DNA from: Diphasiastrum complanatum
Taxonomy: Eukaryota; Streptophyta; Lycopodiopsida; Lycopodiales; Lycopodiaceae
Direction: 5' to 3'
Length of the DNA: 64,000 nt
NCBI GenBank assembly: GCA_029204225.1
Contig: CM055095.1
Location: 60,899,597 to 60,963,596 of the forward strand
In this document: positions 46,033 to 57,492 of the stretch, one piece after another
Position numbering within the stretch: the first letter of the stretch is position 1
Layout: the number at the start of each line of letters is the position of its first letter
Position numbers and translations under genes: made by a program
The notes under the pieces: model-generated
Told to the model about the DNA's origin: nothing
The model's database searches: none
The model's input: the letters and a program-made list of their open reading frames with translations, nothing else

Positions 46033-46938
46033 TGTTAGATTTCTTATGCTTAGCCTTAAACAAATCGTTCAAGTAATGAGCATCCTGAAAAACCCCGAAG
46101 GCCGACAACATATTTTCAGGCCTTCACATCTTTCCCTTTGAGATTTTTTTAGAAAATCATTTTGAAGGCACCTTCGCCTTTTTTTTCTTTTTTTGCTCCT
46201 TAGCGAAAAATGCGACACACTGGCCAAGTGGCCAGAATACCTTAGAAAATCACTTTAAAGGCACCTTCGTCTTTTCGCCCTTTTTCGCTCCTTAGCAAAA
46301 AATGCGACACACTGGCCAAGTGGCCAGAATACCTTAGAAAATCTTTTCAAAGGCACCTTCACCTTTTTGCTCTTTTTCGCTCCTTAGCGAAAAATGCGAC
46401 ACTCTGGCCAAGTGGATTTTTAAGGCACCTTTGAAGGCCTTTTCGCTCTTTTTCGCTTTTCACATTTCTCTGACCGACTTTGCCAAACTTATGAGTAACC
46501 CTAAAAACTAGCTGGACAAACAAAATATCCCAAAGGCGGTTTGCTGTTACCAACTTTGTACATAAGCACAGACTGGCATAAATAGCATTAAAGACTTGTA
46601 AGATATTTTCTCTCTTGTAAATCTCTATATTAGCTGAATCAAGCTATGTAGGTGTTAATCAATCAATCAATTTTCGAAATTTCTCTTTCAATCATAGTTA
46701 TCTGTAGCCAGCGTTATCACGCTCAACAAGCTGAGGTTATTACTTCAAGTTATTGTACTCATTGTTGATATTAATCATAGTGCAATTTGTGTCTCACTAC
46801 TGCATCGTTCATTTGCGCATTCTGTATGAATTCTTCTACTTGAATATCTCTGCTGCTAACTATTGAGTTTCCGTTCCTACACGCCGTTCCATTCGTCAAG
46901 CTTTCGCTGCCCTCACGCCCATACGTGTTTTTACAACA
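46033..46938 (+). mobile_element. 3' LTR of nested copia element (906 bp)
   Basis: Starts TGTTAGATTTCTTATGC after the polypurine tract and ends GTTTTTACAACA. It contains the same 92-bp units as the 5' LTR, with a small deletion in the third (ctggccaagtggatttttaa). Confidence 0.85.
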
Positions 46939-47130
46939 TTTGCACCCACTGATTTTGTGCCCATCTTCACGCTCTTGTACTCCATTTTTTATTATTATCA
47001 GAGTGCATGTTTTTGTCGACCTTCTGTTCTATTTCTGTATTGTAGTTTATGATTCATCTTGAACTCTCTTGCTGGCAACTACTGCACTTCCGCTTCACTT
47101 CACCACCAGCTCCACTTCTGCTGCACAAAA
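46939..47130 (+). mobile_element. 3' LTR of the 40.1-kb copia element, right part
   Basis: Continuation of the split LTR after the nested insertion. It resembles 14750-14930 (ccattttttattattatcag against cattttttatttatctcag). The exact outer end was not found. Confidence 0.5.
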
Positions 47131-47234
47131 GCTAGAGCCAGTATGACTACAGAAAGGTCAGAAGCACAAGGTAATTTCTACTAAATTTTGTGAAGCTTTT
47201 AAATAGTCTACCCTAACAAATGAGTAAAAAGAAA

Positions 47235-48055
47235 TGTGTTAATAATAAAAGTCTTTGTTTTTTCTTAGGTAAGCATTCTTACACAGAATGTCCTAGGTGG
47301 TCTAATAAAAATAAGATTCACCAAACATAGACTTGACCTAAGGATGAGGGCACTCTCTTGACTCAAGAATTGGAGTAGGAAGATATTTAGGCAATGAAGA
47401 TGAGATGGAGTTGTCACCATAGTGTTATCTATCTACGAAAGCAAGATCAAATTATCAACTTTGGGATATGAAATTGATAAGGATGTGAGGGAAGATGATA
47501 GGTTGAAAGGTAGTTGTACGTTTTGACATTGGTTTGTCCAATATCATCATCAATTTTTGTTTGGTTAAGCAATTATCTATTGTTCCTTCAAAGTATCGAT
47601 ATAATGTGAGAATGCAAAATGGCAAGCAAGGTTTTTGAGGTTTGGGATCAAAAGGTAGCACAATTGCCCCTTAATATTCAAGTGTTATACTGAAGATCTT
47701 GAGTATGAGATTACCAAACTAGCGTGCTTTGATATTGTGCTAGGTAAACATTGGCATGTGGCTAGGCAATCATTTGTAATTCATATTTATAGGCTCAAGT
47801 ATGGGGCTTTGTCCTATACCTTCACAAGCAAGAGGAAGTTGTTGGATGACCCTCTTGTTTCACATCATTTTAACATATGTAGTGTTTGTTAAATTTGAAT
47901 GATTTAGTGAATGAATTACAAGAGGGTCATGAAAAGGTGGATATACAAGTGCCTAGTGATGTGTTGCAATCTACATCAGATAAGTTAGATAGGCAAGAGC
48001 ATATTCTTGCATTACAATATTTAGAGATAGCTTCCACATTTGCATATTTCTAGTA
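47235..48055 (+). pseudogene. Ty3/gypsy gag-end and protease remnant
   Basis: Plus-strand text in several frames. A broken zinc knuckle reads CFFLGKHSYTECPRW. A protease-like active site reads FDIGLSNIIINFCLVKQL (DIG for DTG). RYNVRMQNGKQ, LACFDIVLGKHWHVARQSF and KYGALSYTFTSKRKLL follow the order of a gypsy protease. A helical-looking stretch (QEGHEKVDIQVPSDVLQS) follows. Many stops and shifts show long decay. Confidence 0.55.
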
Positions 48056-51000
48056 CCCTTGTAGATTAGGAAAATCATTTTCTATGGTTTGTTCTTTTTT
48101 TAATATTCATGTAATTTATGCTTATCATCTGGCCATTATTTGCTTCAAGGAGTAAATAACCTATTTAATCTAAGATGAAAATGATGAATTCTACAAAGTT
48201 TCTCTTGGTATGTTTAAAATAAAATTAAAAGTCATTTCTTTGTTCAATTGGATTATTTGCCTTGGCTATATAGAAAGTTAAAATATATATTGTCTCATCA
48301 TGCAATAGCTAAGTTTCTTGGTTCAGATTATATGTTGCTCTTTGTTACTAGATTAAGAATATGGTTTAGAATAGAACCTTCATTATATAGCCATTGTCTT
48401 CGGCCTATCAACCAGGCTTGCTATTGTTATACTTCCTTTGATGATTTATTAATATAAGCAGGGATTTTCTTACTGATAATGATATTTATACTTCAAGATT
48501 TCACATAAGATTAGACACTCGACTTTTTCATAACTATACAACAAGTTTGCAAAGCTTTGCTCGGCACATATTTTAAAAAAACGACGTCTTCTTTCGTGTG
48601 TTTTATATCCCAACAATCTAGAAATAAAACAAGAACATTGTGTATGCCACAAAGGCCTTGCCAAAATTTTCTTGAATAAAGAGTGCCTAAGATTCGATGT
48701 AAGGTAATTAGCTATTTTCATATCGTAATCGTTTTGAAAATGTAGTGGCTAGCATTTCTTTTTTATCTCGAAAGTTGAACTCTAATTCAAAGTGTGTGCA
48801 TGGGTAGAGATATGAAAACAACAGAAAACATACACAACTATTTTGTGAAAGCAAATAGATAATTTCAATTCAATGATAGTTGTTGGTGATGATGTTGGTT
48901 CGTCAGTTGAGAGCATAGGCATGGCTCATGAATTTTTTGCTATTTATGACTTGCATGTAGAGGTGCATACATGAAAGAAATAGAGAGGGACGTGAATTTC
49001 CTACTATTTAAAACTTGCATATAGAGGTGCACTTAAATGACCAAGCTCTCACAATAGAGTCCTTGCAATGTGGCAAAGCTTTTTGTGCATAGATGAGTAA
49101 TCACAAACCTAACTACTCCATTCATATAGACTATATGATTAGTTCTTTGCATTGTGAAAAAAGCTAATTATGAATATGAGTCTCTAGCAATTGTTTTAGC
49201 CAAACATTTGATATCAACCAAAAAAAAAATGATACGATCCGATTCTTATACCATGGCCTTGACTTATGTGATTACTTGTGACTACTTGATTCAATCCACA
49301 TAGCTCATTACGTGTAGCAATATATTTTCCAATGGCAAGGTTGTTGTCCATTTCCAAGAAGTAATATTTTGGAATGGAAAGGTGATTGGACAACCCATTT
49401 TTGTGTAGAAATGTTCTTGATTGGACAAGTGATTGGAGCTCATGAACATGTAGCAATAACCTCTCACCTTAGACCGAGGAGGTCTTTGAGAAGACGAGAA
49501 GACTGAGAGCCGAAAAATGCTAGTTAAGAATGACAAGTAGAAACTGTGTACGCCTCATGGTGAATCCCGAAAGATGGAACGACCATGTAGGAACTAGTAT
49601 TTCTAGGCAAATGCAATAAATGCAAGTAGGCTCATCTTAGAAAAGTAGAGTGAGCTGCCTTTTGATGGTGACCTCTAGTGGAGGAGATAATTCCACTTGT
49701 AATTTGTGTAATTTGGAATTGCCAATAGGATGTCACCTAAGGAGCTCTCTTGCTTATTTAAGAGACTCCCCCTTTGTAGAAAGGAGCTTTTTGTAATACA
49801 TCTACTCCATGTGCTAATGAGAAGAGCCTCCACACGTTTGGTGTATCATTGAGCTCCTTGATCATTCTTGTTTTCTTGAGTGATGCATTAATGATCTTGT
49901 CCTTCCATTCCCTTGTGTGTGATTGTGGATTGGTTTTATTTCTTGTTTGTGGAACTAGACTGGATTAACTTTCCTGTTTTTGTGGATTAATGTAGGAATC
50001 AGCGTTTGAGTAAACTAAATAGGCTGGATTTGTGGTGTAGATATTGCATATTCTCTTAGATTCAAGTTCTTGATGTTCTTGGGGTGTCCAAGAAATAAGA
50101 AATGTGTGTTTCTTGATTCTTGGACTTCTAAAATGCTGTTTACATTTAGTTTCTTGATTCTTATTTCTTGCATTTAGATAGAATGTATGTGTTAGATTTA
50201 GTTTAGTTCAAAAGGATCCGTTTCATTTCGATTTGCAACAATAGTAAATAGGATTTTAATTCTTGTTCAACCGGACTGCATGCTGATTTTATGTCAACTC
50301 TCTACTTATTTCTTCTTCTTCATACACAATCATTACTCCTTATAAAAGTTCAGCTTTTTTATTGCTAAATTGTCATGCCCATTGTTGCCTTGCCCACTTT
50401 TGCCTATGTTATGTACGTATTTCCTTTTCTGGTTGTTGCTTCTTGTCATTACTAAAATAGGGTTGTTTAGATTGAAGGATCCAACTCTCTTGTTCAAATT
50501 CTAAAAATATTTGTCTTGTAGGGTAAAGAAGTTGGATTTTTTAAGGAGTCTTTCAATTTTCCATATGTTTTCAGCATTGCCAAGGTTTGCCAAAAGTTTA
50601 ATCTTATAGTACAAAGTACTATAAAGTGAAGCAAGTTTCAAGGCACCCAACTGTTACCCATCCCACAACACAAAACCACATGAGTTAGTATGTGGGGAAG
50701 ACAAGTGTCGTAATTGAGCATCAGTTGTTATCCATGCCCAAAACAAGATTAACTACATGACAACTTAAATAACATTGAATATCAGTTAGTCCAATCTTCC
50801 CTACCAAAAACATTTTCATAGCAATACACTCTTCCCTGAAAAAACCGTATCAGGGCATAAGCCATACTAATTAATATTAGTCAATAAACCGTATTATAAA
50901 CTCAAATTAAAATAAAGTACACGAGAAAATACTATAATCATTCACTAGCAGCAGAGTGGGCATGATTCCTATATAGTAAAGAGTATCATGACAGATCCGT

Positions 51001-52261
51001 GATCCCTTAGACCTCATGAATGCTCATGAACGTGTATTATCTATGGTAAGTAGTTTGGGAAAATCATGCCATATAGACTACTTAGAATCAATAACTCATT
51101 CAAATCCATAATAGCTCATATGCTAGCATTATCCATTTACGAAGGTATAGAAACAAATCCACAATGGTTTTTTTTTTTACGTTAAGGAGTATGTGCCATT
51201 AGTCTTAAAAAACCATTTGAAATCTTAGCTTTGTGTTAACTTTGCTTGAACTCAGTATTACATTGCTTAACTCAAGTAGAATTAGTGACAATCTAGTTTG
51301 TGTTTAATACTTTTCAAAGAGCGTATTCTTGATATACAAACCCTAAACCGGATTCTTGATTTACTTAAAATATTTTGCGAAATGGATGTTCTAGTTAAGG
51401 AGTGACAATAGAATGCAAGTCATAAAAAAGGCCGCATGTTATAATGTCAAAGACCGCGTGTTATAATGTCATACCTAAATACATGGTGAAGAATTGTCCT
51501 GAGAACTACATATCTCACTTAGTAGGAAGTACACATGTTTACTAGTAGTGCTTCATTCCAAAAAATCCAAGTTAAAAAGTGTGCAAGATTGTCTTGGAAA
51601 TGCTTTTAAAATCAATATCAAATCCACATTCCACAAACTTTGGAAGCTTGTGGAGGGATAAGTATGGAGATTTGTAGTTAGTAAGTCAATTCAAAGCAAG
51701 TCGTTGTAGATGTGGAGCAGACTTAAAAATTGATAATTTGACTTGCTTACTCATAATGTTCTGACAATATGTGATTTGGTATCAACAAAAAATAGCTGAC
51801 AAAGTCAACAAATAGAGGAAATGTTTCCTTTAGCATGCATTGTCAAACCTTCAAGATGATCATGTAGCTTGAATGACTTTGGGTTTGGAAGACATCATGA
51901 CAAAAATGTCATGAAATCATAATTAAAAAGAATAGGAATGAATATACTACTAGGAGAGTGATAGTTACAAACAATGTACACTTTAATGATTATTTTGTTA
52001 AAGTTCTAGCAATCTCCTTCTCTTTCTATTAAAGGAAAGCTATTGCAAGTTCACAATACACTTCATCTAATAGATGTAGGTGGTAGGTTTGTGCTTGGTA
52101 TGTATTGTGCAATCATTGAGGATCACCCTTTGACAATGCTTCATAAAATTTATGCTACTTATATTCTTATAACACGCAATTGGTCTCCATTCACATGTCA
52201 TCTTTGATCATTCTTTAAAGTTGTTCTATAACTAATTTGATGTGAATTCTATCTCATTATG
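48056..52261. other. 4.2 kb with no recognised gene
   Basis: A+T-rich, with no ORF above about 85 codons and no retroelement motif. cttatttaagagactccccc near 49757, followed by attcttg/cttgtgtgtg-rich text, looks like an LTR promoter region, but no partner LTR was seen. It lies downstream of the KAB1-like terminal exon at 52950. Confidence 0.4.
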
Positions 52262-53374
52262 ACCATTGAAACAATTCGATGTTGTAGCACACTACCTTTC
52301 ATAATACAATAACACAAAATAATTGTATTTGGATTGATTGTACATGTTTGCATTTGGAGAGTACTTACATCAATCAATAAATGAAGGTGGATTTATTTTG
52401 ATATTGTAATATGCAAGAGACACCAAGATTTGCTTGTTGATTTTTAATACCACTATTATGGTCATAAATCTTTGTAAAAGCTTAGGTCTTGAACATAAAA
52501 AATATGCAATCAAAGACCCACTAATTTTTCCTACATCTTATAAGGAGATGATATATTTACATTTGTACTATTTGTTGATAGACTTGATGATGCTAGTAAT
52601 AAGTAGAGAGATGTTTGTGGCAATTTCTTTTCTTTGAAGTAGAAATATGTATATTTATTAGCAAATTTACAACCTTGCAAATATAATCAATAACATTTAT
52701 TAAAAACTTACATAAATAATCTAATAGCAAAACCTAAATCCTTGTGCTTAATATCTAACATCAAGCTTGGAACCACAATGAGTACAACATAAACTAATAG
52801 CAACATACCAAGAGTTGAAGCCACTACATCTAGGAAGGCCATACTGCTCAAACACTTGCAAGTTATCTATATGTATGGATCTTCCATTTGAATCCTTACA
52901 TGATAAATTGAATCACATAATGTGAAAGGGGCAAGTAGGTAAACATTTATTAGTAAACATAAAGTTTTTTGGGTTTGGTTTGCACAACTGCTTCGATTCT
53001 GTCTAATATGCTAGAAGTGAGCATTGGAATAATGTCTAGTGCTTTAAGGTTGTCCACAAGCTGTCCAAAAAAAAGTTACAAGACCATTTTGTTAGTTACA
53101 TCTACATATAACAACTATCACTTTTGAATCCAAGCTCCTAAAAAATGTAGAAATGCTTTCAAACCATAGTATAAAAAGAGATGCTTGCAATGAATAATAA
53201 TATTACATCATCTCCAATATAAGAGTAAAAGGGGCTTGATTGGACCAAAATTGTTGAAACTCAATAATTAAAAATTATGGTTCTCTTTGAAACAATATAT
53301 ACAACCAACATGTTCTTGAAAATGAGGATAGGCTAGCACAACTATAACTAACAAAATACTATAAAAAATCAGGT
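52262..53374 (-). repeat. Duplicated block with KAB1-like terminal exon, copy 2
   Basis: Counterpart of 9965-10970 in the same orientation. It holds about 690 bp downstream of the stop, the exon (52950-53060) and about 310 bp of intron. Intron similarity ends at about 53374, where gypsy sequence begins. Confidence 0.85.
52950..53060 (-). CDS. KAB1-like potassium channel beta subunit, terminal exon copy 2
   Basis: The minus strand encodes 36 residues: LVDNLKALDIIPMLTSSI, DRIEAVVQTKPKK, ending LYVY then TAA. The splice acceptor is the same T-rich tract plus ggacag, phase 0. Joined to the exon at 63827 it gives GASKESQ-LVDNLKALD, the NADPH-binding end of the aldo-keto reductase fold seen in KAB1 and animal Kv-beta proteins (S, Q, acidic residue, N). 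The protein binds the cytosolic T1-like region of Shaker channels. Compared with copy 1 it stops one codon earlier and lacks the final Arg. It is the nearest terminal exon to the penultimate one. Confidence 0.8.
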   Translation of the reverse strand, partial: LVDNLKALDIIPMLTSSILDRIEAVVQTKPKKLYVY

Positions 53375-53499
53375 ACAAATTACACACTACAAGCCTACTT
53401 GGTTTAAGCCGTTGTTCAAGGTTTCAGTTTGGTTCAATGGGAACAATGCCACTCCTTTTTGAATAAAAGTTTTCCTAGCCGTTGATGCTTGTGTTCTTG

Positions 53500-54602
53500 T
53501 TGGTGCAGATGCACGTCGAGGTATCATGGTTGTTGGTGTTGCAAAAGATGCAAAACCTTTGAGCTAACTATCTATTCTGTGGGCACTCATTTGTAGTGTG
53601 ATTCTGCTAGCATTTAGGATGCCAAACATTATCACGTCTGGAGAATCGATTGACAGTAGGCCCTTGCAGTGCAGTATTTTTTAACTCTTGTTCAAATTCC
53701 TTGGATAACTTATCCATCTGTGCCTGGTGGGTTTTGTTCATGGTCTCAAGTTGCTGCAACAACAGCTACGTGGCAACATCAAAGGAGGATCCTTCACCTT
53801 GGGATATATGGCTTTGGTCAGTAACAATGGCTCACGAACACTGGGGTTCGTACTCTTCATCGGAGCCTTCGTCTTCTTCACGGATGACATCATCCATAGC
53901 ATCACGTAAGGTAGCATAGGTTTCTGGTGATCTAAGTTCATGCCTATTGGATCTTGGGAGGCCGACCATAAACCATATGAGCACGACATGGTTAGGTGCT
54001 GAGTGAGCAGGGCATTCAGTCTTAAGATGTTTGAGTCGCTCGATATAATCATATACCCTCTCATCCTTTCTCATCTTGATCTTACTAAGCAACAAGAATG
54101 GGCTTTTAAGGAATCTAGATGATTTGAATCTCTTAAAAAAGAGTCCTTGAGAGATTCTCATTCATTTTGTTCGTGATGCTCAAGGTTGAAATACCACTCG
54201 CGAGCGACATTAGTGAGGGTCATACTAAAGAGTCGGAGTTTTTTTTTCTGGAGTTGTCTTTCCATAGACTTCACACGCTTCATCATAAATCTGAAGATAG
54301 CGTTTTGGGTCGGTAGTTCCATCATACCGTGGTAGATCAAGTCTAGGAGCTCGTCGATTATATGGGATAGCTCCCGGTAATGGTACAACATAGGCCAGGG
54401 GATTGTGAATCCTTTGGGCTCCTGGTGCTTCAGGTGGTACTGGATTATCTTGAGGTTGGTTTGGATTATTGGCAGCCATGTTGAACTGCTCTTGGAGATT
54501 CCGAGGTTGGGGATGGCTAGTTGACGGTTCCTGATCTTCAAGCGAACTTTCTTCCTCTCTCGAGATCCGAGATATAGTCTTTCGACTTGATCTTAGTTGC
54601 AT
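53500..54602 (-). pseudogene. Ty3/gypsy gag, third copy
   Basis: Begins MQLRSSRKTISRISREEESS and has a proline/asparagine-rich N-terminal region. The capsid part follows: PRLDLPRYDGTTDPKRYLQI, a shift near 54250, LRLFSMTLTNVAREWYFNLE, another shift near 54130, then MRKDERVYDYIERLKHLKTE and WFMVGLPRSNRHELRSPE. An acidic stretch (REEDEGSDEEYEPQ) precedes the zinc knuckle, which reads WHPKC, TAG, QNHTTNEC. The first cysteine is histidine and the spacing is again three before His. The frame ends near 53500 and no pol follows. Same family as 24405-25678. Confidence 0.85.
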
Positions 54603-55996
54603 CCAAACAAAAGATCTTTTCTAAGTTCGTATCTTGGGAACGTATCCTATTTGGGAAGGCAACACGACTTCCTCAATATGAGAATTCAAGATCTATGCCC
54701 TGGTAATGAGAATATGAGAAGATGAGAATGCGGGAATGTGAGCTTGGGAAGATGGAATTTGGAAATGTGATCTAGGAACATGGATTTGGGAATTGGGACT
54801 CAACAAGATGGAGATTGAGGAATTAGAAATGGGAATGTGAAAATGGATCTTAGATTTGGGAATTGAATCTTGGGAATGTGATGGTAAGATCTGGGAAAGG
54901 TAGGTGATTGAGAATGTAGGTCTGTGAATAAGAAAATATGAAAAAATTGGGAGTGTGGGAATAAGGTGAGTGGATCTTGGGAGTTTGGGTCTAAAGAGAT
55001 GGAAAATGAAAGACTTGGGAATATGGGAAGTCCAGATGAGTGATAGAGGGTTGGGGAATGTAGATCAAGTCAAAGATCTGGGAATATGGAATCTGGGGAT
55101 TCTAGGATTTGGAGATTTTGGGATTTGAGAGTATGGGTGGATATCAGTTGGGGAATGCAAGAGGCTAAGAATGCAAAGTGAATGAGAAGAGATGATATGA
55201 AATTGTAGACAAAAGTGGGGAATGTAAAATGGGAGATCGGGAAATGCAGATCTAGGATTCGGGGAATGTAGATCTGGGATTGTAACTTGATGAACACAAA
55301 AAGTCTAATGGTGGGAGATGGGTTGGGAGTTTATATTCTCCAATTTGACCAGTGATAAAGGTTGGATGGATGAGGGCAAATACCAAGTGGGGAGCCTGGA
55401 TGGTCAATTTTGGGATCCTGGGATGATTTTGGGATTGTAAGAGGCTGGAACTGAAAAATGGCAAGATCTGAAGATCCTTTGGAAGATCAGGTTCGTCCTC
55501 ATGGGGATTGAAAGATCTATACTAGATCTCTCAGATCTAAAAGTGGCGAGCCTAGATGTTGAAAATTGAAGTCTGTAGATAAAAAATGGTAATTTTAAAA
55601 TTTTGCAACTTTCTGGCTGATGTTGTGGGTGTGTTGGCTCGCCTGACTCAAGTTAAGCTCTTCTTGAGTAGGGAATGCAACCTGCAAACAAGCGGACCAA
55701 GATCTTGGGAGAGCAGTGAGAAATGACACTTTGGGATTGTATAGCTCTCAATCTCAATTGGCAAGCTGGTACAAATCTTGTTGGGATCCCAGAAAGTGCA
55801 AAAATCAAGATTTTCACACTTTCCAATGTAGAATGATGGATTCTTGGGATCTTGGCTCGCCCACTGGGCAATGTAATAGCCTCAGTGAGATTTCTCAATG
55901 ATGAAGGAAGCGAGCCAACATGGGTTTTTGCTGAGGCTGTAGAGGCAAAAATGTCTAGAACTTTGAGATCGGATTTCTTGGGAATGGTGCATGTTC
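54603..55996 (-). other. Gypsy leader, part 1, purine-rich on the plus strand
   Basis: Untranslated leader between gag and PBS, interrupted at 55996 by the copia-like insertion and resumed at 60561. From about 54690 to 55500 the plus strand is strongly G/A-rich. It repeats loose words such as gggaatgtg, tgggaat and gatctggga, a degenerate short-unit repeat. No ORF. Confidence 0.6.
55992..55996. repeat. Target-site duplication, left (TGTTC)
   Basis: TGTTC precedes the 5' LTR and recurs at 60561-60565 after the 3' LTR; five base pairs, as expected for copia integration. Confidence 0.9.
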
Positions 55997-56697
55997 TGTG
56001 AAGAATTGCCAAAAATTGGCAAATCTAGCTTGATCAAAAACCATGTAGAATAGTGTAAATTGTGTACACAAGTGGGTCCCACACATGTGAGGCCATGATG
56101 CCACATGGGAAACCCATCCTAATGTAGGTTAGGTCAAGTCAAGAGAGTTGGTCATGTCTATTTGGTGGTCATCCCTACTTTATAGGACCTACACCTAAGT
56201 TTAAGGTGAAAATTTGACCAACTAGCTACCTACCAAGCATAACTCTAGGAAATAGACTAGGGTTTCATTTTAGGTCAAGGAGAGTGAGTTAACTTCCTTA
56301 TTACATGCTGGAAATCCACCTAACTTCAAGAAGGAAGTCGAATTTGCTATGTATTCCCTCTCTCCATAGTGAGAAGATAGAAAATTTTTGGAGCTCATTG
56401 GCAATCTCAAGCTAGTTCACTATGTACATTGAGTTTTTGTGATCCAAATGAAACCAAATCAATTTCTACTTGTTTCTCAGGTTGAAGGCCGTACTACAGC
56501 CTGTAGTACACACGTGTAGGCTCGGATTTCAATGTTTATCAATGCTTTTGATTGTTAATGCTTGTTGTTTGTCAAATTGCCAATCTAGATCAACTTTTTT
56601 GTGTCTAGTTTTTTGATAGATTGTTAAGCAAGCATCCAATCACTCTTGTGGATCTTTTGTAGATCCATTTATGGTCCTAAAGTACAGTACTTTCACA
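55997..56697 (+). mobile_element. 5' LTR of young element
   Basis: TGTGAAGAATTGCC...GTACTTTCACA, 701 bp, with short terminal inverted repeats TGTGAA/TTTCACA. It contains an internal inverted repeat around gtactacag/ctgtagtac (near 56490-56508) next to an acacgtgt E-box-like palindrome. Confidence 0.92.
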
Positions 56698-56710
56698 TGG
56701 TATCAGAGCC
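56698..56710 (+). other. Primer binding site of young element
   Basis: tggtatcagagcc immediately after the LTR; initiator-Met tRNA type. Confidence 0.9.
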
Positions 56711-57492
56711 AAGTACAAGAGCATAAGCCATTGATCTAATGCAAATCCATTTTTAGCAAGTTTTGGTGCTAAAAGCTAGTATTGAGAGGGCAAGCTAGAA
56801 TCTTGATTTTGGTGAGGAGATTTGATCCCAAACTTGGTAGGGGTCCAAATCCGTACTGTCCACATGTGTGGGCACCTCTGAACTTGCATTTAATGCATGG
56901 TATTCATTTGATCCAAAAAAATACAATTTGTGAGCTATTGGTGTAATTTTTGGCGGAGATCCTAGGATAATCTACCAAGATCATTTGCCATTGATTAGAT
57001 TTGAATTTGTTTCATGGAATCTGATTAATCTAGGCTGAGTTCAAGTCCTATTAAGGTTAAAAACAGGTCTTGAAAGTACACCAAGAAGGAAGAAAGAGAT
57101 TAAGTCATTTTTTTGTCCAAAAATAGCCAAAATTGGCAAGATTTGATTGTAAGTAGATTTCACATCATCTTATCTTCATTCCAACTTTGTGAGGGAGTGC
57201 TAGAACTGAGATTATAAGTCCATTTGTTGGATTAGAAATCTAATTTGAGTGAAAAACTACAAGAGAGAGACCTTATAGAGACAATCAAATCCATTTCTTG
57301 GCAAGATTTGTTGAAAGTAGTTTTCGCTTCATCTTATCTTCATTCCAGCTTTGTGAGGGAGTGATAGAACTGTGATTATAAGTCCATTTGTTGGATTAGA
57401 AATCAAATTTGAGTGAAACACTGCAAGTGTGAGACCTTTGTGAGTTTCAAGTCAATCAAATCTATTTCTTGTTTGTAGAAGTCACTAGTAAG
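56711..57492 (+). other. Leader of young element
   Basis: About 780 bp between PBS and gag. An imperfect direct repeat of about 150 bp is present: ttggcaagatttg, then ttcacatcatcttatcttcattcc (57136-57290) and ttcgcttcatcttatcttcattcc (57297-57450), each followed by agctttgtgagggagtg-like text. It may hold packaging signals. Confidence 0.65.

Noticed and set aside
43048-46943. cttgt/tttgc as target-site duplication of the nested copia element
   Set aside because: Only three of five bases agree; could be mutated, but not supported well enough to annotate.
49740-49990. LTR promoter-like segment (ttatttaagagactccccc) as an LTR
   Set aside because: No second copy, PBS or polypurine tract found nearby; left as unannotated.
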